Positions 1 to 12,000 of a DNA stretch of 64,000 bases are shown one piece after another. The translations under genes and the position numbers were made by a program. Source of the DNA: Prochilodus magdalenae (lineage: Eukaryota > Chordata > Actinopteri > Characiformes > Prochilodontidae); the NCBI GenBank assembly GCA_024036415.1, contig JAMWET010001218.1, forward strand, positions 186,001 to 250,000, in the 5' to 3' direction. The notes beneath the pieces were generated by a model. That model was not told the origin of the DNA. It did not search any database and saw nothing but the letters and a program-made list of their open reading frames with translations. The number at the start of each line of letters is the position of its first letter. Within the stretch, counting starts at the first letter, position 1.

Positions 1-346
1 GTGTGTTGGTGTACAGTAACTCAGAAAGTAACTCAGTAAGGGCGGATCTTCTGGAAAGTTTGGACGCCTGGAGTGATTGACGTCTGCACACAATGCACCT
101 CAGCATCCCCTGACCCCACTCTGTCATTTTACATGGCCTACCACTTGATGGCTGACTTGCTGTCGTTCCCTATCACATCCACTTTGTTGTTTTTAGTTTG
201 ACTGTAATTTGATTACGCTACCGCTCAAACGCGATCCCTGTATTTGCTCCTGCGTTTGCTTTTTTTTGTAATTTTGTGCTTTTGTACTGTAAACAACTCC
301 TCATCCATGCCACTCATGCACATATACACTTTTGCTCATGTTCCGT

Positions 347-383
<37 letters not shown>

Positions 384-384
384 G
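1..384. other. Intron sequence upstream of first visible exon
   Basis: No open frame or recognisable repeat is seen apart from the TC tract at its end. It is read as the 3' end of an intron whose upstream exon lies outside the window. Confidence 0.5.
351..380 (+). repeat. (TC)n microsatellite forming an acceptor polypyrimidine tract
   Basis: Fifteen TC dinucleotides end directly in ACAG at 381-384, so the microsatellite is the polypyrimidine tract of exon 1. The purine-free strand should make a strong acceptor. Confidence 0.9.
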
Positions 385-576
385 CTGTAACATGCGTTGG
401 TGTAGACGATGCCCCTGCAGATGTGGCAGAGTGTGTGAAGTGGGCAGGTGTGATGCCCACTGCTGTGCGGCAGTGTCGAGTGGCATGCAGAGATGACTGT
501 ACCTTCAGCTCCTGGAGCAAATTCTCTCATTGCCAGGGCTGCGGAGGCTGGCGGACTCGCACTCGCTCACTCATAG
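385..576 (+). CDS. thsd7b: thsd7b exon 1 of window
   Basis: Phase 1 to phase 1, 192 nt, residues 1-64. It encodes the end of one TSP1 repeat (CVKW...VRQCRVAC) and the start of the next ([23 protein letters not shown]). The acceptor is a pure TC microsatellite followed by ACAG, and the donor is GTAACA. Being symmetric, the exon could be skipped without a frameshift. Earlier exons of the gene are not in the window. Confidence 0.85.
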
Positions 577-3500
577 GTAACACATCCTCACAAGCTCACA
601 CACTCATTCAGGTGTACCACATACTCTTACTGATTCACAGGCAGCACACACATACACACTCATATGTACAGTTGTATGCAGAAAGTTAATGCACCTTTGA
701 CTGAATTACACTTTTTGTTGATTTTTGACTGAAATGTTTTTCCAGTGATCAACAAAAAATATTTTCTGTATTTTAAGCAAAATTACTTCATACGTGATTA
801 TCCAGGTAGGTAATTTAATTGTGGCATGTATAAAAGTTTGGATGCCTTATTAGTTCAGTACTTTGGCAGATATCACATTTTACAAAAGCTTTTTGTAGCC
901 TTCTGTATTCTTTATTTTAGAAAGTCCTGTTGTTTCTGTTTCCTGCAGAATACGTCTAGCTGTGCAGTACATTTGGGTTTATTGCACGCACAGCATGTTT
1001 AGGATCTGCCTATAGATTTTCAATACTGTTCACATCAGCTGACTGGGAGAGTCATTCCTGAAGCTTCGGCCTGCGTATTTTTAAGTAGTTATTAAGTGGA
1101 TTCGGAGCTGACGTTTTGGATAATAGTCCTGTCATAGAAGCCAGCTTCTATTTCAGCATTACTTTCTCAACTGATAGTGTCAACTTCCTTCAAAAACTAC
1201 TGGGAGTCATTTTTAATCTATCCTGTACTACTAGCAGCCATACACCTCCCATGATTAACAGTTGACAGTGCTACTCCTTTCCTCTCTAAGGAGGCGTATC
1301 CATAATAATTTTCCATATTTGAAATATTGGCTTGTTATGAGGTTGCAGGCCAGTTTCGCTTCTATTAGTCCTTCCATGAAGATCATGTTTGTGTAAGCAA
1401 CACTGCACAGTAGAATGCAGGACCACCACCCCACTTAATGACACTCTGGACGGCGTGAATGCAAGCTGAAAAGGCTTTAAGCGGTTTTTGTAACCTGTAC
1501 CTGCTTTGTAGACATCAGTAAGCTTCATTTTCAGATCCCTGGATAGTTGCTTAGAGAAATGAGTGTTGTCACAAAGTTTAAGGAGTCAGAGACAAACAGC
1601 TTGACTTTTATTTAGTGTTGTATATACACTTATATGCACAAATGAACACCCCTATTAACACTATAGGGAACAAAACAAATTATACTCATTATCAAAAGTT
1701 GCACCTGGACGTGTTGAACCGCAATGCTATTGGGAAGGAAGATAAAGGTTGCTAGAAACAATAAATTATGAGAAAATTAGACAATTAGCCATATTTATGG
1801 AGAAGTGGTGTCTATTTGAGCACGAACACACAAAAATGACTATGTGTAGAAAAGTAAAGTGTGCTTTGACCCACCTGGTATCTCAGAAATTACACTTGCA
1901 GTTGTCAGTTAAATAAGTTCATGCTATTCATCATAACCTAGGGGTTATTGCACCTAATAGAGGCTGGCAACTGACACACCAGTGGCCTGCAGTATACACC
2001 ACTCATCCTGCTGCATACAAGCAATTTAAACAGATAAAGTAACAGCAGAAGAACTGTCAAGCAAAATAGGTAAAGTACTGATTATCATTACCACCTAACA
2101 CTTAACATCATTAACACAGTTTTTGTCAGTATAGTGTTATTGCAGTCTCCCCTACTTTCTGTCATAACGCACTATTCTCCAAACTATTAGCATGCTACGT
2201 GATGACCCATAACACTCGCAGTGAAACAGTCACAGCCTCGATGTCAGTGGTGGTAATATTCTCCCTCCCGTGTTCTATTGCTTAATTACGTCCCAGTCGC
2301 TCTTGAACATATAATGAGAGACTCCTGGATTGTGTTAATAGCTCTCTGCAGGCTAAATGGACTATAATCTGCTCTCTTTGGCGTAAATTAAACGCAGGGC
2401 CTTATAGGTAAGTCTGTTTATTCAGTGACTATATTGGAAATGCTTCTGGGCAGTAATTTCCTGACATCCAGGCTTCTATCTGTTTAATCTTAATACTTTT
2501 GTCACCACAGCTCTCATTTCATGTGGGCGTCTCTAGTGGACAGTGATTTCATGTCACCTGTGGCAGGTAAATAAATACTCCAGACATTTCAGTAGCTTTG
2601 GAAGGTAGGTCTGCTGTCTGTTAAATTAAAGAGCAGTGGCCTGCCATGTTTCCCATGTCCTTGCCACGCTGACACTACAGCGTTATTAAGTATATACAGT
2701 ACCAGTCAAAAGTTTAGACACAGCTGCTCATTGAAGCTTATTCTTATCAAAGTATAAAATAGCACTTATGGAATTATACAGTCCACCTTCAAAACCCTCT
2801 AAAATAGAACCTTACCAGAGAATAAATCAACTTTATTAACTTATAATGGACCCTGATAAATGTCTATGGCCAGTTGTGGGCTTGAGGTTAGGGAACCAGC
2901 CTTGTGAGCGGAGGGTAGCCGGTTCGATTCCCTGAACTGATAGTAATGACTGAGGTGCCTTTGAGCAAGGCACCTAACCCCCAACTGCTCCCTGGACGCC
3001 GTGGATAGGGCTGCCCACCGCTCTGGGTAAGTGTGCTCACTGCCCCCTAGTGAGTGTGTATGTGAGTGTGTATGTGGGTGTTCACTTCACGGATGGGTTA
3101 AATGTGGAAGACTAAATTTCCCCACTGTGGGATCAGTAAGGGATTAAAATCTTTAACAATACGTATATTTCTTTACGATTTTGGACAAATTCTATTGGCC
3201 AGTTTTTACTAAGCACATAAACAGTTTTTTTAATCGACCCAAATGTACACTCATCATCTAAAGAATAGTTGCAACCAAAACGAACCACCCGGCAGGAATG
3301 ATATATGCTGGGTTGGTTTGGCATTATGAAACATGCTAATAATTAATGCTAGTAAGTCGCATGTGACGTAAGCAAGGATGGGTCTTATCGCTGTACCTCA
3401 CTGACCCAACAGCCACGATTGCAGACATTCAGTGAGCAGTGATGCCCTCCATGAGTCATTCTGTTAGGGAAAGCACTATTGACAGACAGCTACACAATGC

Positions 3501-6024
3501 ACGACTATGCGCACGCACACCATTACTACGACTGTCCTTAACAACATCCATTTCATTCTTTGTTACCATGGAAAAGAAGGACGCATTTCTTATGGGATGG
3601 GCATTCAAAATGGGATGACCTAGTCTCGGATATACGACGTAGGCAGTTCAAATGAGTCTCGCTTTGTCTTGGCAGAGACGACCAATGAATCTGTGTGTGG
3701 AGGCACCGTGGTCAGTGCCAAGATGAACAGTTTGTCGGCGCGGGTCACACGCTGTGTGAGAATGTTCAAGCTGCATGGGATGGGTTATCACAGGACACCA
3801 TTAGGAACCTCTACAACTCAATTTTGAGACATCTGCCATGTTGCATACTGAGAGACACTACTTATGTATATGTAACTCAATAAATATCGCCCATATCAGT
3901 CTACATGTATCATCATTTATTGTTCCTGGTCACCTTTATCTTCCTTCCCAACACCATTGCAATCTCACACCTCCATCTTGGTGTTTTGATGATGAGTGTT
4001 TATTAGAGATGGCGATATGGCAGAATCAACTTTAAGAGTATATGTGGTATATCAGAATTTTTTCAGACATCTCATCAGGGGGAGCCATTAAGTGTAAGCC
4101 TGTAGAGTCTTTAAGATTACCAACAACATCTATTTAGTTGGTTGTGTCTAAACATTTGACTGGTAGTGTATTTATGTAATACAAATTCAGAGAAAAATGT
4201 TTTTGTATGTTAGCAATTCGGAATGTCTATGCCATATATCATAACATATAGGCAATTCCATTGAACAGAGGCTCGTTGGCCCCTGGTGCCCAGCAGCATA
4301 CGCCACTTATCTTGCTGCATATAAGCAAGTTAAACAGGAAGAGTACAAGCGGAGAAACTGCCATGCGAAATACAATCCTTCTGTTTCATAGGAGGTCTTC
4401 TCTTTTCTACTCTGTGCTGTAAACATTTATCTTATTTATGACTCAGCTGTAGCATGCCTGGTGGAGTCCGTGGAGGGGTATGAGCCTGTCCATCCTGAAG
4501 TTTCTTGGGTGGTGTTTAATGACTGTGTTTTGGTTGTTCAGGTCCACTGCTGTACAAAAATGAAAACTGATGACAGGGCTGATTGTACTGGAGGCTACAT
4601 GTATGCAACACTCCACCATAGACTCTTCAACATGCTGTTTGCAGAGGGTCTGTAAAGAGAGAGACAATACATTGCACTATGCGTGAGCTGGAAATTCCTT
4701 TGGATGCTTATATGCACTTGACTATATTCTTTTTTATGCATGTAAAAAATTAAAAAAGAATTATTAAGAATTTCAATAGGCTATTATCTGTTTCTATAGG
4801 CTGTTATCCATTATCTGTATGTGCTGCTGCCATGGTAGATAAATACTGTGAGGAAATAGGTCGTATGTGTTTAGGAGATGTTATATATATAAGGTTAGAT
4901 ATTATGGCTTTTCATATTGTGGCATCTCTGCTTTGTTAATGTTGCTGCTGGGTTTGAAATGTATTTGTGTGTTATTGTACTTTATTGTGTTGGACTGTGA
5001 ATGTTAGTATCTGCCATAGAGTAGAGATATATGGCTAGAAGTGACCAACCTGCTATCCCAGCCATTGTGGTAGGATTGGAAGGTCGTTCTTCTTGCTGCA
5101 TGTGCAATGTATTAATTGTAATTGTTCATTGGCTTCATCTTGTTTAGGCTCTGGTTTTATTCCTCCCTACCAAACAAGTAGATTGAGATTTTAATCCCCT
5201 ATTGATCCCACAGTGGGGAAATCTATTCTCCGCATTTAACCCATCCGTGAAGTGAAACACCCACAAACACACTCACTAGTGAGAACACAGACACTAGGGG
5301 GCAGTGAGCACACTTACCCAGAGCGGTGGGCAGGCCTTTTCCACGGTGCCCGGGGAGCCTGGGGGTTAGGTGCCTTGCTCAAGGGCACCTCAGTCGTTAC
5401 TGTCAGTTTAGGGAATCGAACCGGCGACCCTCCCTAACCTCCAGCCCACGACTGCCCCCATAGGTCCCCTTACTCACTTGTCTGACCAAATATAAAACCT
5501 TGGTGTATGGCAGGCAGACAGACAGCAACACATAAGAGCTCACCCTATTGTCTATGAATCCAACAGTGTCAACATATGTGATATCTTTCGCCGAGGTATT
5601 CATGTGGTAATGAAACATCGATTATGTACAGTGGATTCTAAAAGAACCACAAGGCCATTACTTTACCACTCAACATCCTCTGCTTTCTTCTAGGCCGGAG
5701 TAAGAAGCGTTGGCGCTGCCAGCGGGAGGCGCTAGTGGAGAGAGAGGCCTGTCTCTGTTCAGAGTTCCATCTCAGAGTCCATGGATCGTGGTCACCCTGC
5801 CTCCTTCCTCAGCAACATCACCAGGCTGGGTTCACGCTCACACGGAGGGGCTACCATCAGAACCACCAGGGCTGGAGGACAGAGAAAGAGGGCAAGGAGT
5901 GTGGGCAAGGGTGGCGCTACAGAGCTCAGGCATGTCTGGACCACCAGGGAGAGCTGGTTGATTCAACTCACTGTAATAGCAGCGGTAAAGCTACTTCAGC
6001 ATTGCTAGTCTGTCTATCTATCTA

Positions 6025-6096
<72 letters not shown>

Positions 6097-9000
6097 GTCT
6101 GTCTGTCTGTATTTCTATTAATGTAGTAATATTCCTTTAAACTGATTTAAGTCAAATTCTAGGAATTGAAAAGGAAGTGTGCATCCTGCCCTGTCCTCTG
6201 GACTGCAGGCTAAGTGAGTGGTCTGGCTGGTCCTCCTGCAGTGCCCCCTGTGGTGGGGGGGTCAAAGTACGCTCTCAGTGGCTAAGAGAGAAGCCCTTTA
6301 ATGGAGGTCGACCCTGCCCCAAACTGGACTTCAAAAATCAGGTGAGAGTGGCACTGCTCCGGGCAGACTTCTGATTAAATAGTATGTTTGTGTACAATAA
6401 GCATCCATTTACGTTGCCATATTTGCTTTCATTAAACTAGTTTTATAATATATGTACATGATTTTCTAAGGAGGGGAGGCCTAGACATAAAAAACTTCTG
6501 TGTACTGTCACGCTGCACGACTCTCCAAACCCTTAACACTCTCTGAAAAAGCCGCAGCCTTGATGTTAATGGTGGTAATATGCTCCCTCCCGTGTTCCAT
6601 TGCTTAATAACGTCCCAGTCGCTCTTAAATATACAGTATAATGGGTTATAAGGGTGTGTGAAGCTTGAAATTAGGTGGACTGTAAAGGTCATGTTACGAG
6701 AGGACATCACCTAGTAACAGAATGGTCTGTAATTTCAATGAGGGATATCAGGCAGCTGAAAAACGATGCTTCTGTGGCAGAGAATTTTGACCCAAATATC
6801 TCCTGTGTTCTGACTCGAGTGCCTAGCCAAGTTTCTCTGTGTTCCTGACTCGAGTACCTAGCCAAGTTTCTCTGTGTTCTGACTCGAGTACCTAGCCAAG
6901 TTTCTCTGTGTTCCTGACCCGAGTACCAAGCCGTGTTTCTCTGTGTTTCTGACCCGAGTACCTAGCCGTGTTTCTCTGTGTTCCTGATCCGAGTACCTAG
7001 CCGTGTTTTTCCGTGTTCCTGACCCGAGTACCTAGCCGTGTTTCTCCGTGTTCCTGACCCGAGTACCTAGCCGTGTTTCTCCGTGTTCCTGACCCGAGTA
7101 CCTAGCCGTGTTTCTCCGTGTTCCTGACCCGAGTACCTAGCCATGTTTCTCTGTGTTCCTGACCCGAGTACCTAGCCATGTTTCTCTGTGTTCCTGACCC
7201 GAGTACCTAGCCGTGTTTCTCTGTGTTCCTGACCCGAGTACCTAGCCGTGTTTCTCTGTGTTCCTGACCCGAGTACCTAGCCGTGTTTCTCTGTGTTCCT
7301 GACCCGAGTACCTAGCCGTGTTTCTCTGTGTTCCTGACCCGAGTATGTAGCTGTGTTTCTCTGTGTTCCTGACCCGAGTACCTAGCCGTGTTTCTCTGTG
7401 TTCCTGACCCGAGTACCTAGCCATGTTTCTCTGTGTTATTGATCCGAGTATCTAGCCGTGGTTCTCTGTGTTCCTGACCCGAGTACCTAGCCATGTTTCT
7501 CTGTGTTCCTGACCGGAGTGTATAGCCATGTTTCTCTGTGTTCCTGACCGGAGTATATAGCCATGTTTCTCTGTGTTCCTGATCCGAGTATGTAGCTGTG
7601 TTTCTCTGTGTTCCTGACCCGAGTACCTAGCCGTGTTTCTCTGTGTTCCTGACCCGAGTATGTAGCTGTGTTTCTCTGTGCATGAAGGATGTTTCAGTGC
7701 CACAGTACTCTTATTCCCTGTAGATGGAGAGCCTCATAAATGTATGTAAATTACTTGCCATAGCAAATTTAGGATCCCCATAACATACTTTTCAGTCAAG
7801 TCACCCTCCATCACTTTTCAGTTAAAAAGCAGAACAGAATTTGTTGGGGATAACAGTACAACATTTAATGTCAAAGAGTGTCAATCAAGAGAAATAACCA
7901 GAGCACAATTATACTTGTGCCCTCTTCAATAAGTGCGGAAGAACATAACTCAAAAGTGATAATAAAATGAAAGTGTTAATTAATCCTTGGAATAACACAG
8001 TGCTAGTGTTTAACGGTAGGAGAAACCTATATGATAAATGGTGTGTTTTCTTAACAGTATATACAGTTAAACAGAATGAAAAGTATTAAAGAATATATAA
8101 AGATAACAGAAGAACAAAATACAAATGCCTGAGACAAAAAAAACTATAATTAAGTATAGGTTCATTTAAGCATCAAAGCACCTAAAGCCCCAGTGGTACT
8201 CCGAGGCCTTTTTTCATTTTGTAAAAATAAGGCCTTTTACTGAATATAATGTAATTTTTCAAAATATATAAAGTCAACCCGTCTTTGCTCATGAAACGTT
8301 GTTTTCATCCACCTTTCCTGGATGTCTTTAATTTCCTGCTTCAGATGTTCCAACCTCCTTGGATTGTGTCACAGGCGTTATTTTAAAATATGTATATGTT
8401 TACATGTGTATATGCTTACACATGCTGTCTTATGCTGATGTAGGTTCAAATAAAGGCCAAAGTAGATTTATAAATCATCTGATTTTATTTTAATTGAATT
8501 TAATTATTTGAAATTGTCTATAAAATTGAGAAAATGAGACCAAATTCATACAGTAAGGCATACTATATTTACATGCTTGTGCTCTGCATCCTTCCTTTGT
8601 CTAAAGGATGTCTTTAGCTAGTTTCTGTGTCCGTAAGTGTGATCACAAGTGCATTTCTTTGTATGCGTGTGCGCGAGTGTGAGTGTGTGCGTGTGCGAGT
8701 GTGAAAGAGAGAGACAGTCACACAGGAGACAGTGCTCTGTGAAAGCCTCATACATAATTGATGCGTTATGGCTGGGCTGGTCCCCCGGCTGCCCACTTTT
8801 AGACACTTATCTAAAGTTTCGCACCCTTACACTCGCGTGGTAAAAGAGGACTAAGGAAGCTATTGTCCCTTCGGAGCTCGCAGCCCACATGCTCTCATCT
8901 TCTCCCTTCTTTTCCTTTTATTTTCCCTGCCCTACAGCCCTTTGTGCTATGTTCCATCAGGCCAGATCAAACAGCATGAATGTTTTATTGGAACCAGGCA

Positions 9001-12000
9001 GACCTTTTCCCCAGCTCACTTTCACTCTTATAAATAAACCCTTAAACCACTGACCCCCAGGTCGGCCAGAGAGGGGGGCTGGTCTCAAAATAGACATTAA
9101 TGGAAACTCTCTCTTCTCTTTTCCTCTCGCACTGCTATATGGACATCTACAAAGGCTCAGGTCAGTGAATGTACCAATCTAACTTTTCCAAATGTGAATG
9201 TGTCTATCCGTGTGTATACCCTGTTTTAGGCTGCTCTGCAACTCACCACATGCTCGTCTCCCAGGTGTCTGAGGTAGTGCCTTGCTACTCTGAGTGCAAT
9301 CAGTATGTGTGGGAAGCTGAGCCTTGGGGTGTGTGCATCATCGACCCACCCAACATCGTGAACAATTCTCAGGCGCCTCAGCCATTGTGTGGAGAGGGTG
9401 TCCAAACACGCCAAGTCCGGTGAGTTTGATTTATCACCATGCGCCACTTGTTTGGAACTATGTCCGCTGTTTTCTTTATCTGATATTACCATCGTGTGCT
9501 GGAGCTGTAAATGGTTCGGTGATTTCTAACCAAACACAAATATAGCTGGAGAACATTCTGCCTGAGTGTAATTTGCAGTGGCCAGTAGACTAGTGGTAGG
9601 AGAGGTGAGTAAGCTACTGGAAAGTGGGGGGTTCAGGTCGACTGACTGGGTATGCCATGTTTTGCCCCTGAAAAATAAGAAAAGCTGGTCAAATGTATTT
9701 AGGCTTAGCTGTCAATTGGTCAGATGGGAAAAATTTTTTTTTGGGCGGGCTCATTTGGTGTGCTGTAGCTGCTGTGTACAAAATTGAGCTAAAGGCACAA
9801 AAAATGCTGGGCTTAACTGGAACCATTACACTCTTACAAAAGATGGTTCTTCAAGGGTTCTTTAGTAAAGACAATAGGTCTATCTAGAACCTTGTACATT
9901 CAGAAAAACATATCGTTGCTGTCCAAAGAAAAACAGGTATCTCCAAAACAGCAACTTTACAGGAGACGCCAAAAGCTCATTTAATTTGAATGGAAGTTAA
10001 TGGAACCAGACGTCCTTCCAAGCAGTTTTGGGCCATTTCTGTTGGTCCATTCTTCATGACATCAGCTCATGTGATCAAATGAGGCATAAAAGTAAAAATC
10101 AACAAAAATGGAGATAAATGTTTTTCTTTGGACAGCGACGATATGCTAAAAGTCTTCTTTGCATGGAGAATGTGTTTTATATGGATTTACATGTAGCGCC
10201 AAAAAGCGTTCCAACAGGTTTGACATTATAACAATCATAACTGTAGCAGAGCCCATTTTGGTGCTATATAGGACCATTTTCAAAAATGTTCTATATGGAA
10301 CCACAATATTCTATATAGAACCATATATATACAGAATCCATCAATCTAAAGAACTATTTCACCATGTGAAATCATTACATGATGCAAAAGGTTCTTTTGG
10401 GTGTTTTTATTTCTACATAGAACGGTTGTCTGTACTAAGGAACCTTGAGGAACCTGTTTTCAAGATACATCAGCTGATAATAACATACAAAGGCTCCAGG
10501 GAGGAACTGGACGGTAGTTTCTGAAAGGGGCTCTGTGACAGTTAAAGGTGGGAGACAGGTTATGAAAAGCCGACTCAAGCCTGACAAATATTTGAGAAGT
10601 TCTCTCTCCAACTCGACCGAAGGCCAGTGTGAGGAGTCAGGTCCCATCGGAGACGGGCAAATATTATTAGCTCTAAGTTGTATCAACACTTGTTTGTCAC
10701 GCAACGCTCCACTGTGTGCTGTGCCTTTGAGAGTAGCTATAAAGTCCCGGCTGCGGCTTTAACTGATTGAAATTCAGCTCTGTTGGAGAAAGATTGGCGA
10801 CATCGTGCCTGCGTCACAATAATAGATGGGCTCATAAGTCTGTGTTCAAAAAGGAGAACAGGTCATAATGCTGACAAATAGATTGATGAGGTCATAAGCC
10901 CGTTCTACAAAGAGGAGTGAGGTCATAACTCTGGACTGCAGGCTGAAGTGAGGTCATCTAGGAGATCTAAAATTGCAGCTGGATGTTTGTCTGCCCACTT
11001 TCACCTACCCACTGTTGTCATGATGTGTGTGGTTTAAAGATTGAACACAGTGCTGTTATCTGGAGAGGTTAAAGATGCGAAAGGTGGCTGAAGGCAAACA
11101 AACAAACAAACAAACAAACAAACAAATAAATAAATAAATAAGTTTATTGAAATAATTTAATTCAGTTTTCCAATTTTACAATGACTGTCACTCTTAAAAA
11201 AAGGTATACTCAGAAGTGAAATTCTATGAAATTTAGTATAAATAGATATAAAATAGATATAAATACGTGTAGTATTTCTTCATTTTGAGAACTTAGCTCT
11301 AGACATTTGTACTTATTTTACATTTTTAAAGATATTTCTGATTTCACTATACTGACAGATAATTTATCTTTTTAATATAAAAAAGTCATTAGTCATAAAT
11401 ATGCAAATTTCCCCACTCTGGGATCAATAAAGGATTATCTTATCTTATATCACTTAAAATAAGTCTTATATTAACATCACTACATTTTAAATACAGACAA
11501 ATACATACCAAGATTTAATTTTCTCTTTCCAAGCTACCTTTTTAACCTCCTGAGACCCGGACTTTGGTGTGCAATTTTAATTTCTCTCAGCTGTTTGTGA
11601 TTAGTAGAACCTAACAAGTATAAAAACTGAACGTTGTCTCTGTACAGGAAGCTGTTTTGGCCAAAAACAAAGTCCTCATATGAGGCCAAAGGGTCAACGT
11701 TTTAAAAAGTATCATGGTGCAGAGAAGCAGAAACGTAATGTCCTCATATGAGGGACGCTGGGGTCTCAGGAGGTGAAATCAGTGCTTACTGCTCTCATTC
11801 TCTATTCAGGCATGTTTGGTTTTGGCTCATTTTTGTTTTCTTTGACCTGACATGGAGGCTTCGTTAATGTGCTCGTTTAGCATTGCATTATGTCAAGGCC
11901 TGATAGGGGTAAACATGTGCCAGTATTTATGAATAATGAATGGCACACTGCAAAAATAATATCTTGGCAAGTAAAATGTTATTTCTAGCTGATATGTCTT

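Larger units (their letters stand above)
2697..4168 (+). mobile_element. Tc1/mariner-like element D with two nested insertions
   Basis: The ends are inverted copies of CAGTACCAGTCAAAAGTTTA (left) and its near complement ending CATTTGACTGGTAGTG (right). Both are flanked by TA, the Tc1/mariner target site. A SINE (2,866-3,155) and a family-A Tc1-like element (3,248-3,998) lie inside it. No transposase of its own remains, so this is a non-autonomous relic. Confidence 0.75.

Noticed and set aside
2868..2940. tRNA gene candidate (A and B box)
   Set aside because: It is the head of a SINE followed by the SINE body and repeated elsewhere. It lacks a proper cloverleaf acceptor stem.
5710..6025. Alternative frames over exon 2
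   Set aside because: They are shadows of the true frame, which gives the THSD7 GRSKKR and KECGQG strings and matching splice phases.
7242..7703. Repetitive minus-strand proteins (NTEKHG-type repeats)
   Set aside because: They arise from the stop-free complement of the 35-bp minisatellite. The period is not a multiple of three, so no frame is favoured.
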